DNA of 64,000 nt from Gnetum montanum (Eukaryota; Streptophyta; Gnetopsida; Gnetales; Gnetaceae). The translations under genes were made by a program, and so were the position numbers. Positions within the stretch are counted from its first letter, which is position 1. Each line of letters starts with the position of its first letter. The stretch spans positions 363,971 through 427,970 of the forward strand of contig MNCI01011957.1 in the NCBI GenBank assembly GCA_015680685.1, given 5' to 3'. The notes beneath the pieces are model-generated. The model saw only the letters and a list, made by a program, of their open reading frames with translations. It was not told where the DNA came from and did not search any database. Positions 24,461 through 36,506 of the stretch are shown here, in pieces.

Positions 24461-26050
24461 TAGCTTATTGTTTACATTATTTTCAACTATTTTATAGCTT
24501 AATCAATTGCATAGCTAAATCATCATGATTTTTAGAATAGTAGATAGTAGTTCTTGAATGAGCTATTTTCTCTACATGTAGAGGTTTAACTCATTTTCAC
24601 TATGATTTTTGAATTATATAGCTTTAAAAAGTTTCAAGTCTAAATAGACATAGTGTGAAAAATTGCTATTTTGAGCTTTAAATTTGAGCTAAGAATACTC
24701 TATATAACAAATTTCTTGAAATTTGTTAATTAGAAAGGCATATTTATAGATAGTTGAAATTTATTAGATAGAATTTTTCCTAAAGCTATTGTAGTTGCTA
24801 TTTAAATTATTGTGAAATTTAGAACTCAATAATTGAAAGAGGTATCAAAGGTTAGAATTCAATTCATAAAAGATAACTAAATGAGGAAGCTAGATATTTA
24901 ATTGGTAAAACTGCTCATTAGTTTTTTTAAATATTAGCTTTGCTAAACTTATATAAAAACTTGATCATTAGCTTAAAATTCCAACGTAAGCTATTTGGAG
25001 GTATATATGCCTTGGTGGAGCCAAGAATCAACACCCACCAAAAACAAGTAAATCCCAACTTGGTCAAGATTGTCTTCTTTCATCAACAATATTCTTCCTA
25101 TTCTATATCCTTCTTTGCTTGGTCTGTAGTCATGTTGAGTGAAGATCCAACTAGGTTTAATGCACTTTAACCTCTTAAAAATTACAGTAATGAAAATCTA
25201 ACATGCTTTAAATTTATAATGGTACGGGCCAATCTCTACTTTTACATCCTTTTGCTTTAGTGGGACCATTAGTAGTTGTAGTGGAATTTAAATTATGCTT
25301 TGGCATTAATATAGTTCCATCTTTATTGATGACATGTCATCGCTTCCATTAATGTTATCGTTATGATGATGTCACGATCCATTTGGTTTTAATGCTAACT
25401 TAATTAACAACTTGTCTTACACTAATGCTGGTTTGATTAACATCATAGTCCATTTCAATGATTTGCATAATATTATTTGTCCTACCTATGTGCCCTCATC
25501 TATGGATGTGGAAATACATGAGATATTTTTGAAATTAATGACTATTAACCAATGGAATCATTGATGTTATCATGGAACAATTTTGTGGAAAGTACACACA
25601 CAATATGGGTATCATTGGAATCATCATGAAGAATGTCACACGATGGTGTAATTAAATTGGAGAGCTTATTCCTTGAAAAATTCATATTTTCTGTTTTTCA
25701 AAGTGTCATGTTGGAAATGGTTTCAACACCTTTGAAGATGCTTGAATAAAATATATACAATTTATACCTTTATAAGAAAATTTATGACATTTTTGGATAT
25801 TAAATATTTAATAGGATAATATGATATGATAGTGATGAGGTTATTCCAAGACTTGTTGGTATATTCTTTTAGCAATGAGGATGACTAAGATCTATCCTTT
25901 AGAGATCCCTAGATAAAATTTTAAATATTTAGATTTTTGTAAAATTTATGGCATTTCTAGATTTTGAAACATTTTTGAAGTAATTGGAAAATTTTGTCTA
26001 ACCTATATCCTAAGAAATTTGGTCCAATAATTTTATGATTCATAAATAGG
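24461..26050. other. AT-rich, no gene seen
   Basis: No supported coding region. ATTTGGAGGTAT...GCCTTGGTG near 24,985-25,010 resembles 124-148 at the left edge, suggesting another old fragment of the Athila-like spacer. A frame at 24,940-25,170 overlaps this and has no recognisable product. Confidence 0.3.
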
Positions 26051-26831
26051 TGATGAGTGGCGAGGTACCCCTACACTCAACCATATGAATACGAGTGTTT
26101 CACACATGATCTAGTCGAACTCCAAGGACCAAGTGCTTATGTGCCTTAATGGAACACTCAGGGTTAATCAATCGTTGTCTTCCCAAACTTACTTATTTTC
26201 ATAGTTGTATGGTTAAGTAAGCTTGAGGTATATGATTTTTATAGCTTTTGTATTTTTTATGTCTTCTGCTAATAAAGGAGAGAGAGAGAGAACTAAGTGG
26301 CTAACTTACATTAACTAGTTTCTAAATGTTCTTAACACCAGTATCTGTTCCCACTTGCTATGCACATTCTAAATCAGTGCAATGCTGCTGGGATTACCAA
26401 ACACTAATCGTTACTGGGTTACTAAGCGCTACACGCATGCTCGAAGTGGTCGTACCGAGTGTATTTAACTAAGGGGGTTGAAGGTTGAGAGAGATATTAA
26501 TTAATTAGGAAAGCATTAAACAATAATTAATTACTAATTAGCTTAATCTGTATGCTGTAAGGTTTATCATAAAGTTCGTCTTTATTATTGTATACAAAAT
26601 TGTGCTCAGGTACAAATTGCTTGAATAAAGATCCGTTCACTCTATGACTCCTACTGCGGGCACACAGAAATAATTCTAACTCTGGAATGACAAAACTGCA
26701 AGAATCTAGCTAAGGGTCTAAATCTAATTCCATCGGAACCAAGGGTGCCAACTCTTATTTATAGAAGATGAGGCAGGATGCGATATCACATGGTGGATAT
26801 GATATCGTGTATGCGATATCGCAGTTCATCA
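26051..26831 (-). repeat. LTR4 (inverted, Athila-like)
   Basis: A 781-bp LTR related to LTR3 but inverted. On the plus strand it begins TGATGAGTGGCGAGGTACCC, the complement of the LTR3 end, and ends near GTTCATCA. It contains GATATC palindromes (26,780-26,822) and the TATA box in minus orientation near 26,757. No primer-binding site lies beyond its inner CA end (toward 26,050), so it is either a solo LTR or the 3' LTR of element D. Confidence 0.65.
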
Positions 26832-28140
26832 ATAGGGAAATAAAATAACGTTTCTTATTGAAGAGGGACATTAGATGAAAGGGGGATCAATTATTTATAA
26901 GCTAGACCTTGTGAACTTGAAAAATAATTTTTATATATTTTGTATTTTTGTAAAATATAAACCTTGTATACTTTTTGGATATTTGAGTCATGTACTTATT
27001 TTTAAGAATAAATAATAAAGTATGATAAAATAAGAATTTTCATCTTTGTCATTTAGTTCATGACATTCTAGGGATCATTTTTAATTTCAATGCATGCTTT
27101 ACATCTAGGAAAAATATTATTTTGTTATATATTAATATCCTATTAATTATTATTATTATTATTATTATTATTATTTGATTTACTTCAAATCTAAATATCT
27201 TTATTTCTAGATGTCTGATTGAGATTTAACAAGTGTCATTGAAAACATAATTTTTGTACTTTTTAATGATACAACTAGTTGAATTCTTTGGCACCTACAT
27301 TTTTGTGGCTCTGTTAATTTTTATTATTCTCTAAATTAATTTTATTAAATAATTTACATAATTAGTAAGAAATTTTGGTACACTAAGTTGATCTATTGTA
27401 TTTATGCTTCAAATTGATAACTTTTATTTATTTTATAGATACTTCTTGAATTAGTAAATCAATGTTAGATCCTTGGGGTTTTGTAGCATTTCTATTAGTA
27501 ATTTATAGATAATTAATATATGTGTTACAATTAGGGTGTTTAGGTAGAGGATAGTAATTATTGAGGGGTAGTAGGTAGTGGATAGATGTAGGAAATATAG
27601 GTAGTTTGTCTCATGGTATAGGGGGTAGTGTGTTAGGCTATTAGTATTTTTACAAAGGTGGTAGGTCTTAAGGACATAAGTAGTGTGTAGTATGGTGTTT
27701 CTTTTAAGGGTAACATCTTTTCAAACTCAAGATTAGGTCTACTACCTTTAGCTATTAACCAATTATCATCCTCCTATTCTAACAAAGTAACTAATACCTT
27801 TTAACAACTAACATGCTACCTAAAAATGTATGACTTTTTAAATACTTAATATACCTAACAAACTAACACCATATATCCTTTTATAAGGGGAAGTGTTGAA
27901 GCCCAAAATAGTTTTCTTAATCATATTGACCACAAGACATATAAGAAAATTAGAAATTTACAACTCAATATTGTCAATTAGAATCAAATTTAAAACTTAG
28001 AGTTTTTAAATCAAAAGTCTTACTACTAACAACATATACATTTCATAGACTAAATTTTAGGGATGTTGGAATCCTAAAATAAGTGTAATATAAAGACACC
28101 ATCACATATATAATCCAATGAAAATTTTATAACCCAGCAT
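26832..28140. other. AT-rich, (TTA)n microsatellite, no gene
   Basis: No coding region supported. An ATT/TTA trinucleotide run lies at 27,136-27,175. Confidence 0.4.
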
Positions 28141-28144
28141 TACC

Positions 28145-28205
28145 CAGCAGAGTCAAACCCATAACTTGGAGCTTTCAAGTTAACAGTTTTACCACTAGGC
28201 TAGGA
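28145..28205 (-). mobile_element. tRNA-derived SINE-like head
   Basis: On the minus strand a box A-like TAGCCTAGTGGTAAAAC (from about 28,202) and a box B-like GGGTTTGACTC (28,160-28,150) stand at tRNA-like spacing, with a TTGAAAGCTC stretch between. This matches three further units at 29,848, 58,061 and 58,247. A single ambiguous base (N) lies nearby at 28,281. Confidence 0.5.
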
Positions 28206-29840
28206 TCTCACTATTACATTTTGTAGATTAAATTTTGACCTATCTATCCTAACAAAGTAATAATAACCACTGCAACCCACNATCCTTAGCTGACAAACTC
28301 TCCTACCATCTATAATGAACATAGATCTTATATTGAACTTTTGCATGCCTTCTCAAACAACCTCATATAGACCCCCTAAAAAACTTAACACTAATATGAC
28401 TAACAAACTAATAACCTAATAACATATACCTCTGTATAGTCTACATTATGATCTTCCTATTCTAACAAACACCTCCTAATAAGCACCTAAAAGGTACAGT
28501 TTTTAATATATAAGTTATACTTATTTTTTAAGAAAATTTTATTGACTAAATTTTTAAAATTCATCAATTTTATCACTAATAATAGTATTAGAATTAAATA
28601 ACATTAATTTATATATTTTGTTAATAAATTGACATTATTAATGACCTTTGGAAGTATTTAGATTATGGCCAAATTAAAAATGTAACTTAAGATGATCTCC
28701 AATAAAGAATGTGACTATACAATTGCGTCCAACACATTTTAAAACCTTACAAATGATCCCTTAATTACTAGGAAATTAAGTTTTGATAAGAGAGATATGG
28801 CTTGTTAAAGTTTTGGCTAAAGCTAGTCACAAAGTCAATATTGGTGAAGTTGATGATGTTAAATGGTTAACGTCATGACATCAACAAGTGAAATTGCCAC
28901 ATTAGCTAGCTAACATGATGATGTCATTACCATGCCACCATTGCCACATCATCAAGTGGTTTCCAATTGCCATCTCATTACTTATCATGTCATCACTATA
29001 GATTCCACATGTTACATCAGCATGCAACACTACGATGTCACTACCATCTTTGATTTTCTTACAGCATGTTTTATGGTTGGGTTGCTATGATACTAAGATC
29101 ATCTACTTGGGTTTATAAATAGAGATATTCTTACATGGGATCTTGATTATTACCTTGTTTCCTCAATGCTCATCCTACTAAAAAAATACTTGCAATGATC
29201 AATAAATGCACATGGAGTTTTGATTTTCTTATAGCATCATTTACTCAAAAGAAACATTTTTCTTGCCATTTGATATTGTAAGATCATGTGCTTAGGTTTC
29301 GATAAAGAAATATTCTTACTAGGCAATTGAAAGCACTTTATTTTTCAAGAAAGTAGGTGAATGAGCAAAGACAATTGATATTCGAGTGATTGCACTATGT
29401 TGAAACTTGAGTCTTACTATTTTCTTTGCAACTCTCACCTACATCCAAGGGGAAACAAGCACCTTGACTATGCTTTATTTCTATGCATTAAAAAAATCTA
29501 ATTCTTAGAAGCTAGGAATTGAGCATTCGTGATTCAAATAGTGTTTGAGTACACAAGTATATGCAAAGATTAGGGATGGGTTCGAGGGGGAACATGAATT
29601 AAAAAAATAAAATATTTATATTATATACACACAAATTTTACATTTATTAAATATTATTTTTAATTTAAAAAAATTAAAAGTATCCACATAGAATCCTATG
29701 AGCTTTTGTTCACACTCCTGATTTCAGTATGCACCATACATAGAAATTTCATGGGATTCAGGAGTCCTTGGCACATGGCTTTATTTAATTTATTTGGTTA
29801 TATAACTTAAGATGTACTTATAGAGAAAATTATTTCCAAT
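28206..29840. other. AT-rich, no gene seen
   Basis: No supported gene. The run of ATG/CAT-rich sequence at 28,860-29,040 (repeated CATCA/GATG words) is low complexity. Confidence 0.3.
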
Positions 29841-29847
29841 GATCATG

Positions 29848-29910
29848 TGTTAGCTTAGTGGTAAAATTTTTTATTTTGAAGCATTAAGTTTTGGGTTCTA
29901 GTGGGGGTAA
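29848..29910 (+). mobile_element. tRNA-derived SINE-like head
   Basis: Box A-like TTAGCTTAGTGGTAAAA (29,850-29,866) and box B-like GGGTTCTAGT (29,893-29,902) at tRNA-like spacing, in plus orientation. Confidence 0.5.
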
Positions 29911-30288
29911 ATAGATTAAAGAGAATTACTATACCTTAAAATAATATAATTTTCAATGAAAATAATATAAAATTATGAAGTTAATATCATTAATTAATTA
30001 AAATTAAGTGGATTATATAATTACATGTCAAATTGGATTATTAATAACTTGGGATCAAATGAGGTTTCACTCTTAATCAATTTTGATCTTAACTTAATAT
30101 AAAATCATAAATTTATAGTATTAATTAGATTATACAATTACATGACACAATGGTAGGCCAATAATAACTTGGGATTGAATGAGATTCTACTATCAATCAT
30201 GATATGGGCTTCATGGTGATAACGTGTTTAAAGGCACTAGGTCAAGAATCAAATGAGGTTCTATTCTTAACTAGGATTTGGTCTTTAA

Positions 30289-30960
30289 CTACATATGAAA
30301 TGAAATGAAGCTTTATTATGTTCCAAGACCCATAGGATCTATTGGACAGATTTTATATTTTCATAAAAAATAAAGATAGGCTTTACAAATTAACCAAGCA
30401 CTAATGAGGGCGTCAAAATAAATCCTATAAGTTTTTTGTTGTCACATTATGATACTGTTTCAAATGGGTAGTCACAACACAAGAAAGAAACACATGTAAT
30501 GCATCTTCACATGCTCCTAATATGCACAACCTACATATACACTATTCTCAGGGGAGTTAAATCCATCTTTTACTTTCAATTATAAGATGATGAGAACTTC
30601 AGTGAAACTTGTTGATAGCATTCCAATACTTGATTGGAATAGTAGATAAGAGATAGTGAGCTTCAACATCTAGTTTATTAGATCTAATATGGTGTAAATC
30701 AAATTATTTCTTACCTTTCACATTAGACCACATATGTGTTAAAACCTTCTGCTTGACTAGTTGGCAAATATGCTTAGGATTTTGCTACACATTCTCTCAA
30801 GTGATATTCCATTTTCTCAACCATTGCATCCCTTGAAAATAACAACCAAGGTCTCGCAAATGCTCAAGAACTACCTTAGAGAATTTATCTAACCTTGAGA
30901 TATGTAATCTATGAGTGTGTGTAATGAATTAGCATAAGGATTCTACTTCTAAAGATAATA
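30289..30960 (-). mobile_element. LINE zinc-binding-region remnant, copy 1
   Basis: A dispersed repeat also present in the same orientation at about 57,113-57,770. Read on the minus strand near 30,545-30,450 it gives CRLCILGACEDALHVFLSC, fitting the C-x2-C...H-x4-C pattern of the reverse-transcriptase zinc-binding region found in L1-type LINEs. Frames are broken and no RT core is seen. Confidence 0.45.
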
Positions 30961-30999
30961 AATCAGATCCATATAATAACATTGAGTAAGATGTTTGTT

Positions 31000-32936
31000 G
31001 ATGAATAAATTCTTACATTTGTTGTTTTTATGCATCAACATTTTGTAGGCAATGGTTTTCTACAGTCAATGTTTCATTTTCTTGATGCATCTAAATCAAG
31101 TCCTTCTAAACTAAGTAGGTTTTTGCTTTTGCTATGGATTGGTTGAAGATGGTTATTATCATTCCCTTCTCAATTTGTTTTAATTATTCTTAAAGTTGCT
31201 AAAAGGCTTTATCTCTAGTTATTGCAAGGCTGAGGAGTATAGGATCAACAAAATGGGCACGTAGTTCAGTAACCTCTATGACCAAGTGTTGGTTTTGTGC
31301 TTGAGCCATTTCAAGTTATCTTTCTAGGATGATGCATTTGCCCTTTACTTTGAGTAGCTCTGATTGGATTGTAGTAATGTTATCCAGAAAATCAAATATA
31401 TTCAAAATCAATTACCTAGTCCCCACCAATCGATCTAGCAACTCTTCGTGTTGGGTTGAACTTAATCTTCCACTGATAGTTCTTGTGAATGTCTGCACAT
31501 ATTGAAGTGTAGATACATCTAGTATAGGTGCATTAAGTGTTGTTGCAATTTGGTCAGCAACCTCTTTTGTAGCTGTCTCCTATCCTTGGTGCTACATCAC
31601 CAGTATAGTTGCTCCCTCACCCTCCTCCAAGCACATCAAAAAGTAGGTGGCATTCTCAAAGATTTCTAGGAATAAATGGTGTTGAGATAGAGACATTGTC
31701 ATCTCTCAGGCATTGAGATTCGATCTCGTAGGTAGCTATATTCATTAGGCTAAGAATATTGGGCCACCTCCTTCAATATGACTAATTGTTCAAACCACTT
31801 TCATTAAGGTGACTCATCGTTAGTCAATATATAGATGGATCTCCACCACTCATTTTTACTCATTGCTCTTGCTCATGCAAGAGTTGTTCTCAGATTTTGT
31901 GTAAGCACTTAATGGCTACATGGGCCTCTGGCATTGTTTCTTGAGTGGGTGGCAGAGGTGGTGGTTTCTGCTCCTCTTCCTTGGACATGATAGGTGTCTT
32001 GTCCTTCATCATCTTAGACTAAGAGGCAATGGGAGTATGCCTGATCGTGTTGTTGGCATAGTAGATTATCCTTGCCCTTTTGTAAAGTTTTTGGATGAGG
32101 CATGGGAAAGGCAAGGTTTTCTTTTCATGTTCATTTTCTTTGAAATTATTTTCTCTCTCTAGATAGATCAATTATAGAAGGTTTGCTAGAAATCTTCTAC
32201 TTAGAGCAATGCATGCTTGGGTGGAGAAGGTATTTACCTTATTGGGCCTCACCATCAAATTAAGGTGATAGGCTGCTATCTTGAAGTATACATGTTTCAT
32301 TAGTGTGAGCATGTCAAACTCTTTATAGTCAACCCTGTAACACCACTGGGTCCACTCCTTTTTAGCCCTTGGGTTAGCCTACATAGATAGCTTTGCCAAT
32401 TATGTCCCAAAATTAGGCAACCTAAGAGCCTATGCGATGGCTTCAACCAAGTAAAACACTTGAATATCCTTGATCTTCACCTTGGAGCCTACCCTTCTAT
32501 TGTTTTAGAAGAGGTACATCTCTTCCATATACCACTCCCATTTGGAAGTAATGATTGGCCACATGGAAGAGGTTTTCAATTGTATCTTCACCTTTGCTGG
32601 AACATGCTCTAGGAATGACCTGAAGTTTACTTCTTGAAGAACTGAGTGTTGGACATCATGGGGCCTAATTGTGTTTAGGCACGCTTATGTTAATGTAACT
32701 TCAAGTCTTAGTATGGGAACTAGTGCCTCTATTCATTGCAATTGTTCTATTACAACCTCTTCTTCAAGAATCTATCTAATAGATTCCACTTTAGGCTCCT
32801 CTCGAAGAGGTCCTATTGCATGGGTTTCTTTTTCCTGTTCCTGGGCTTGTTCTTGTTGGCCCCTTCTAGTTCTGGGTCATTTCTTCCTTGGTTGAAAGGA
32901 TCCTCCTTCCTATGGTCGTTTTGGCCTTGGTGCCAT
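31000..32936 (-). pseudogene. Accessory ORF, copy D
   Basis: It starts ATGGCACCAAGG (MAPRPKRP) at 32,936. The preceding minus-strand bases GTGATTATAG form an acceptor-like end, as in copies A and B. KVKIKDIQVFYLVEAIA lies near 32,490-32,440. 'KEWTQWCYRVDYKEFDML' and KTLPFPCLIQKLYKRARI (about 32,120-32,060) complete the domain. A Pro-rich linker follows, then LEEGEGATILVM near 31,630 and QHEELLDRLVGT near 31,460. Coiled-coil-like sequence runs to about 31,000. It aligns block by block with C1. It is probably the accessory gene of element D, whose gag-pol lies beyond the nested Tat insertion. Decayed by stops. Confidence 0.55.
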
Positions 32937-33190
32937 CTATAATCACAACATGATCATGGGTTAGAAATTATTGTGTAACATGAAACAATTGGGATACCTT
33001 ATCTCATTAGGAAGGTTACATTTAGCTAAGTTATGATTATGGATAATTTGATCAATTTTAATTATTAAATTATTTTTTTCGATGTTGATAAATGATTATA
33101 ATCATATCAAAGATTTTTCAAAGGGTTAAACTTCCAAAAATCAATGGTTTTTATTATCATTGTATTCATTAGTCCTTGGTGTAGCGACAG

Positions 33191-34897
33191 AAAACATCGA
33201 CAGCTGGAAATACCGACCGAGATTCTGTGTATACAGTTTTAACCACGGATCCACACGAGGGCTATGCTGGAAAAAGCAAATCCGCGACTCCTTGAACGGT
33301 CTTGTCGATCAGACAGGGACTTACAAGTCAGTAAAACAATGAAGATTACAGATCTTTGCGTGTTACGATTTGATACGAGGGATCGTGAAACGGGAGGAAA
33401 ACGACGTGGATGGATCGCTACACTGATAACGTCAAACACGCCGAAGAGACGCTGAACAAGAGAGAAACGCGTGATTTTCAAAGATCTATGTTTCGATTTT
33501 TGAAAGAATGTATGATTTGATTTGTCTCGTTACAACGGGAGAGACCCCCAATAACTTGGTACAAAATGAGCACAAAACAACAAGGAAACTGTCCAGACAG
33601 AAGTTTGATCTACCTCGTAGGCCAAAGCTGGGATGCAAGGATGGTCAAGCTCTGAGGTCTGCCGATCAATTGTTTCTGACCGGTAGAGTCTGCAAACTGG
33701 GTGAGACAATCTCACAATCTGTGATCTGCTTCTTTGCTTCGAGTAGTTTCCGCTCAGGGCAACGATCGCTAATGGAACGATCTCTCTTGTTGCTCCGGCT
33801 CAAACGCACTGTACTCTATTCTCGCTGAAGGATGATACTGTCGGCGGTTGTCAAAAGGTTGCTCTTTGTTTCTCTGCTCAAGGCGATAAGTGCTCCCTTG
33901 CTCAGAAAATGCTCTTGCCCTTTTGATTTTTCCAACAAAAGTGATAAAATGCTCTGATGCTCAGAAAAATGCCTCTGCTTTTCTGATTTTTTTGCCCACC
34001 CTTGTATCTTTGTCAACTGAGGTATTTATAGGCCGCGACGCTCAGTGGAAAAGGCGCAACCCTGATGACGTGGGTCCCGGATATTTCGGGCTCCGTTGAC
34101 TTGATCATTTTAAGTCAGACTGTGACTACGCACAACACGCTCGTTTGCGTGTTGTGCGTGTGAAGAGCAGGTACATGTTGAGCGTGCTTCAGTTGCTTTC
34201 AAGCTGTATTACACTCACCTGCATTGTGTTGCGTGTATGAGCGTGATCCGGCATAAGAACAATAGGTTCAAAGTTTTCTTATGCTCACTACGCAGTTGCG
34301 CTTAACAAAGCGTAGCGCGTAACAAAGCGTAGACAATGTTTAATTTACGCTCACTACGCAGCTGCGTGTCTTGAAGCATAAATAATGGATGACTTACGCT
34401 CATTACGTAGTTGCGCGTGATGAAGCGTAAACAATGCCAAGTGATGAAATATGCAACGGTACGCACCGCCATGGGAAAAAGTGTCGAACTGTTGCGCTTC
34501 TCTAGCCTTTGACTATTTTGGAGCTTATTACGCTCATTACGCTGCCGTGCGTAATAGAGCGTAAAACTTGCCCTTGATCAAAAGACTTAGCAAAATACAC
34601 AAGAAATCGCATATCACGCTGCTTGAGCTTCTCCCTATGCTGAAGCAACTATCCTTCTGATGCCGAGCTATGTCGAGACACTATCACGCTGAGGGTCATT
34701 ACGCTATGTCGCGTGATATAGCGTAAACAACAAAAGCATAGAAAGATTAGGAATCTACACAGGAAGTTGCGGACTTGATGTTACGTGCCTCTTGGCATTG
34801 CTCTGTCTTATTCCCCCCTCTGGAATGCTGAGATGCACCCTTGCCTGAATTGCGAATCTTTGCCTGAGGCCGACTCGCGATTTTTAAAAGTGTTTCA
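33191..34897 (-). repeat. 3' LTR of the Tat element (about 1.7 kb)
   Basis: The inner border is TG (minus strand TGAAACAC, at 34,897) preceded by a good polypurine tract. The outer border near 33,191 lacks the TGTACA end seen in the 5' LTR by a few bases. Positions 33,194-33,775 match 49,068-49,650 with few differences; 33,776-34,897 has no counterpart because the 5' LTR is truncated. Several 60-106-codon open frames lie across both LTRs, but they are conserved only because the LTRs are young. Confidence 0.75.
34264..34731. repeat. Hairpin repeats in the Tat LTR
   Basis: Five related units (about 34,279-34,337, 34,344-34,386, 34,393-34,436, 34,526-34,568, 34,698-34,731), each of the form TTACGCTCA(T/C)TACGC ... 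GCGTNAT(N)AGCGTAA. Each folds on itself; the fourth has a near-perfect 15-bp stem with a four-base loop. Confidence 0.65.
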
Positions 34898-34911
34898 ATG
34901 GCCCCTCTTTG
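34898..34911 (-). other. Polypurine tract of the Tat element
   Basis: Minus strand AAAGAGGGGCCAT directly precedes the LTR start TGAAACAC. It fixes the inner border of the 3' LTR. Confidence 0.65.
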
Positions 34912-36015
34912 TGGACGGTTGGAGGGCTTACCCGAAAGACGTCGACAAAGAATACAAAACACCGGATCGGTAGAAGTAAGAACAGCATGAATCCATTGCT
35001 ACTCAAGGAATGCCCTGTCACCATGGAAGAGCAAAGCCGGAAGGTATGGGGGATAGAGGGATATGATTGGAAACAGGTTCGGGGAAGATGCAAAGTGAGT
35101 TATGACGATAGGGGCATGGAATACGCTGGTACGCACAGAAATGTACGTTTATTCATGTCAACAGGAATGCTTTCAGACGAGCGTAGCACGTCAATCTAAG
35201 ATTTCTCTGTTAAAAATTGCAACAGGAATGCGTGCAAAAGGAGTGCTGCGCATTACTTTCTGCGATGTCTCTGCTAGCGTGAGTGCGGAAAATGAATACT
35301 TGCGTATGTAGGTTTTGCGTATGGGAACCAGGTGGTGGGGATGAAGGAAATAAGACTTAAAGGTAGGATTGTGCGAGGTATAGGCGTACAGGGCTAAGTG
35401 GTCGGGCAAACCTGAGCAACCATTTCAACACGCTGTTGTACTTCACCGCTCAGATGGACGCACCTTTGGACGACATTCTCTAAGGCAAGTAACCTGCAAC
35501 CACAAAAGAAAACAGAGGACACCATTGCTCATGCACAAGAGGTGAGGTTCTTGAAACAAGCGTCGTTTGATGTGAGATAGAGTGAATGGACTGTAAAGAC
35601 AGAGCCGGAGCACGCGGGCGGAGCCGCCAATCCTGATGATTGGCTCTGCATATCTTCGCCAAAAGGCATCAGACACAGCGCAGCTAACTGGCTGTATGAG
35701 GAACCGACCAGATGAATCTGCGAAGCCGACGTCCGATAGCGATGATTGGCGGAGAGTCTCGAGGCCGTTGCCGACGAGGATTTCGTCGGGGCTCCGACTG
35801 GAGAGGCTAAACTCTCAGAGGTGTCACCACTGCGGCGGGCGTGGTGGCGGCATCTCCAAGGGATCAATAAGATGCCTCTTAGCCTATCCGAGGAATCAGT
35901 AGGATGCCGGTGGGGTGGCGACGCTAGGACTATCTCAGAATCCCACCCCGTTGGCTGCACAGGTGTACCGAGATTATCACGCTCGCTTGATTTACATGGC
36001 ATCAGTCTGTGAGTT
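34912..36015 (-). other. 3' untranslated region of the Tat element
   Basis: About 1.1 kb between the 3' LTR and the repeat array with no retroelement domain on either strand. Frames up to 157 codons exist on the minus strand (35,529-36,002), but their composition follows the GC-rich sequence and no motif is recognisable. Confidence 0.5.
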
Positions 36016-36475
36016 CCAGTTTTAAGTCTTAGTAGACTGTTGTTACTGGTTTTAAGTCTCAGTAGACCATGGTCCCAGTTTAAAGTCCGGGCAAACCGAG
36101 AAGTGCTAGTTTTATGTCATAGCGGACGGTGGTATGTCTGATTTATGGTCTCAGCAGACCGTGCTGTGGATGTCAGTTTCACGTCATGACCCAGGGACAG
36201 CTCTGTGCTGATTTTACGTCTCAGCAGACGACTATGTACCCGTGCCAGTTTAGCGTCGTGGCGGACGCGTGCGAAAGATGCCAGTTTTTCGTCTTGGCGG
36301 ACCTGTACAACATTGCCAGTTTTACGTCGTAGCGGACAGTTACCATTTGCCAGTTTAGCGTCATGGCAGACGCATGCAAGGCATGCCAATTTTTTGTCGT
36401 GGCGGACGGTCAATGCCAGTTTAACGTCGTAGCAGACGCGTGATGCCAGTTTTACGTCATAGCGGACGAGCATTG
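36016..36475. repeat. Tandem repeat array in the Tat 3' UTR
   Basis: About 14 imperfect units of roughly 33 bp with consensus TGCCAGTTTTACGTCGTAGC then GGACG, followed by 6-12 variable bases. Variation is mostly in the spacer. Tat elements are known to carry such hypervariable 3' UTR repeats, which can seed satellites. The regular unit and long open frames across it are not CRISPR: units touch, spacers are short, and the host is a plant. Confidence 0.8.
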
Positions 36476-36506
36476 GCATACCTGATTACTCGCACTGTAG
36501 ATACTG

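Noticed and set aside
31920-32942. Plus-strand frames (for example 32,671-32,895)
   Set aside because: Shadows of the minus-strand accessory ORF copy D, which has family motifs.
33160-34099. Several plus- and minus-strand open frames of 60-106 codons, repeated at 49,112-49,669
   Set aside because: They lie wholly in the two near-identical LTRs; their conservation reflects LTR youth, overlapping frames are equally open, and no protein motif is present.
35529-36002. 157-codon minus-strand frame between the 3' LTR and the repeat array
   Set aside because: In GC-rich 3' UTR with open frames in several phases on both strands and no recognisable domain.
36016-36475. Regular repeat array that superficially resembles a CRISPR array
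   Set aside because: Plant nuclear DNA, units nearly contiguous with 6-12-bp variable parts, located in a retrotransposon 3' UTR; no cas genes.
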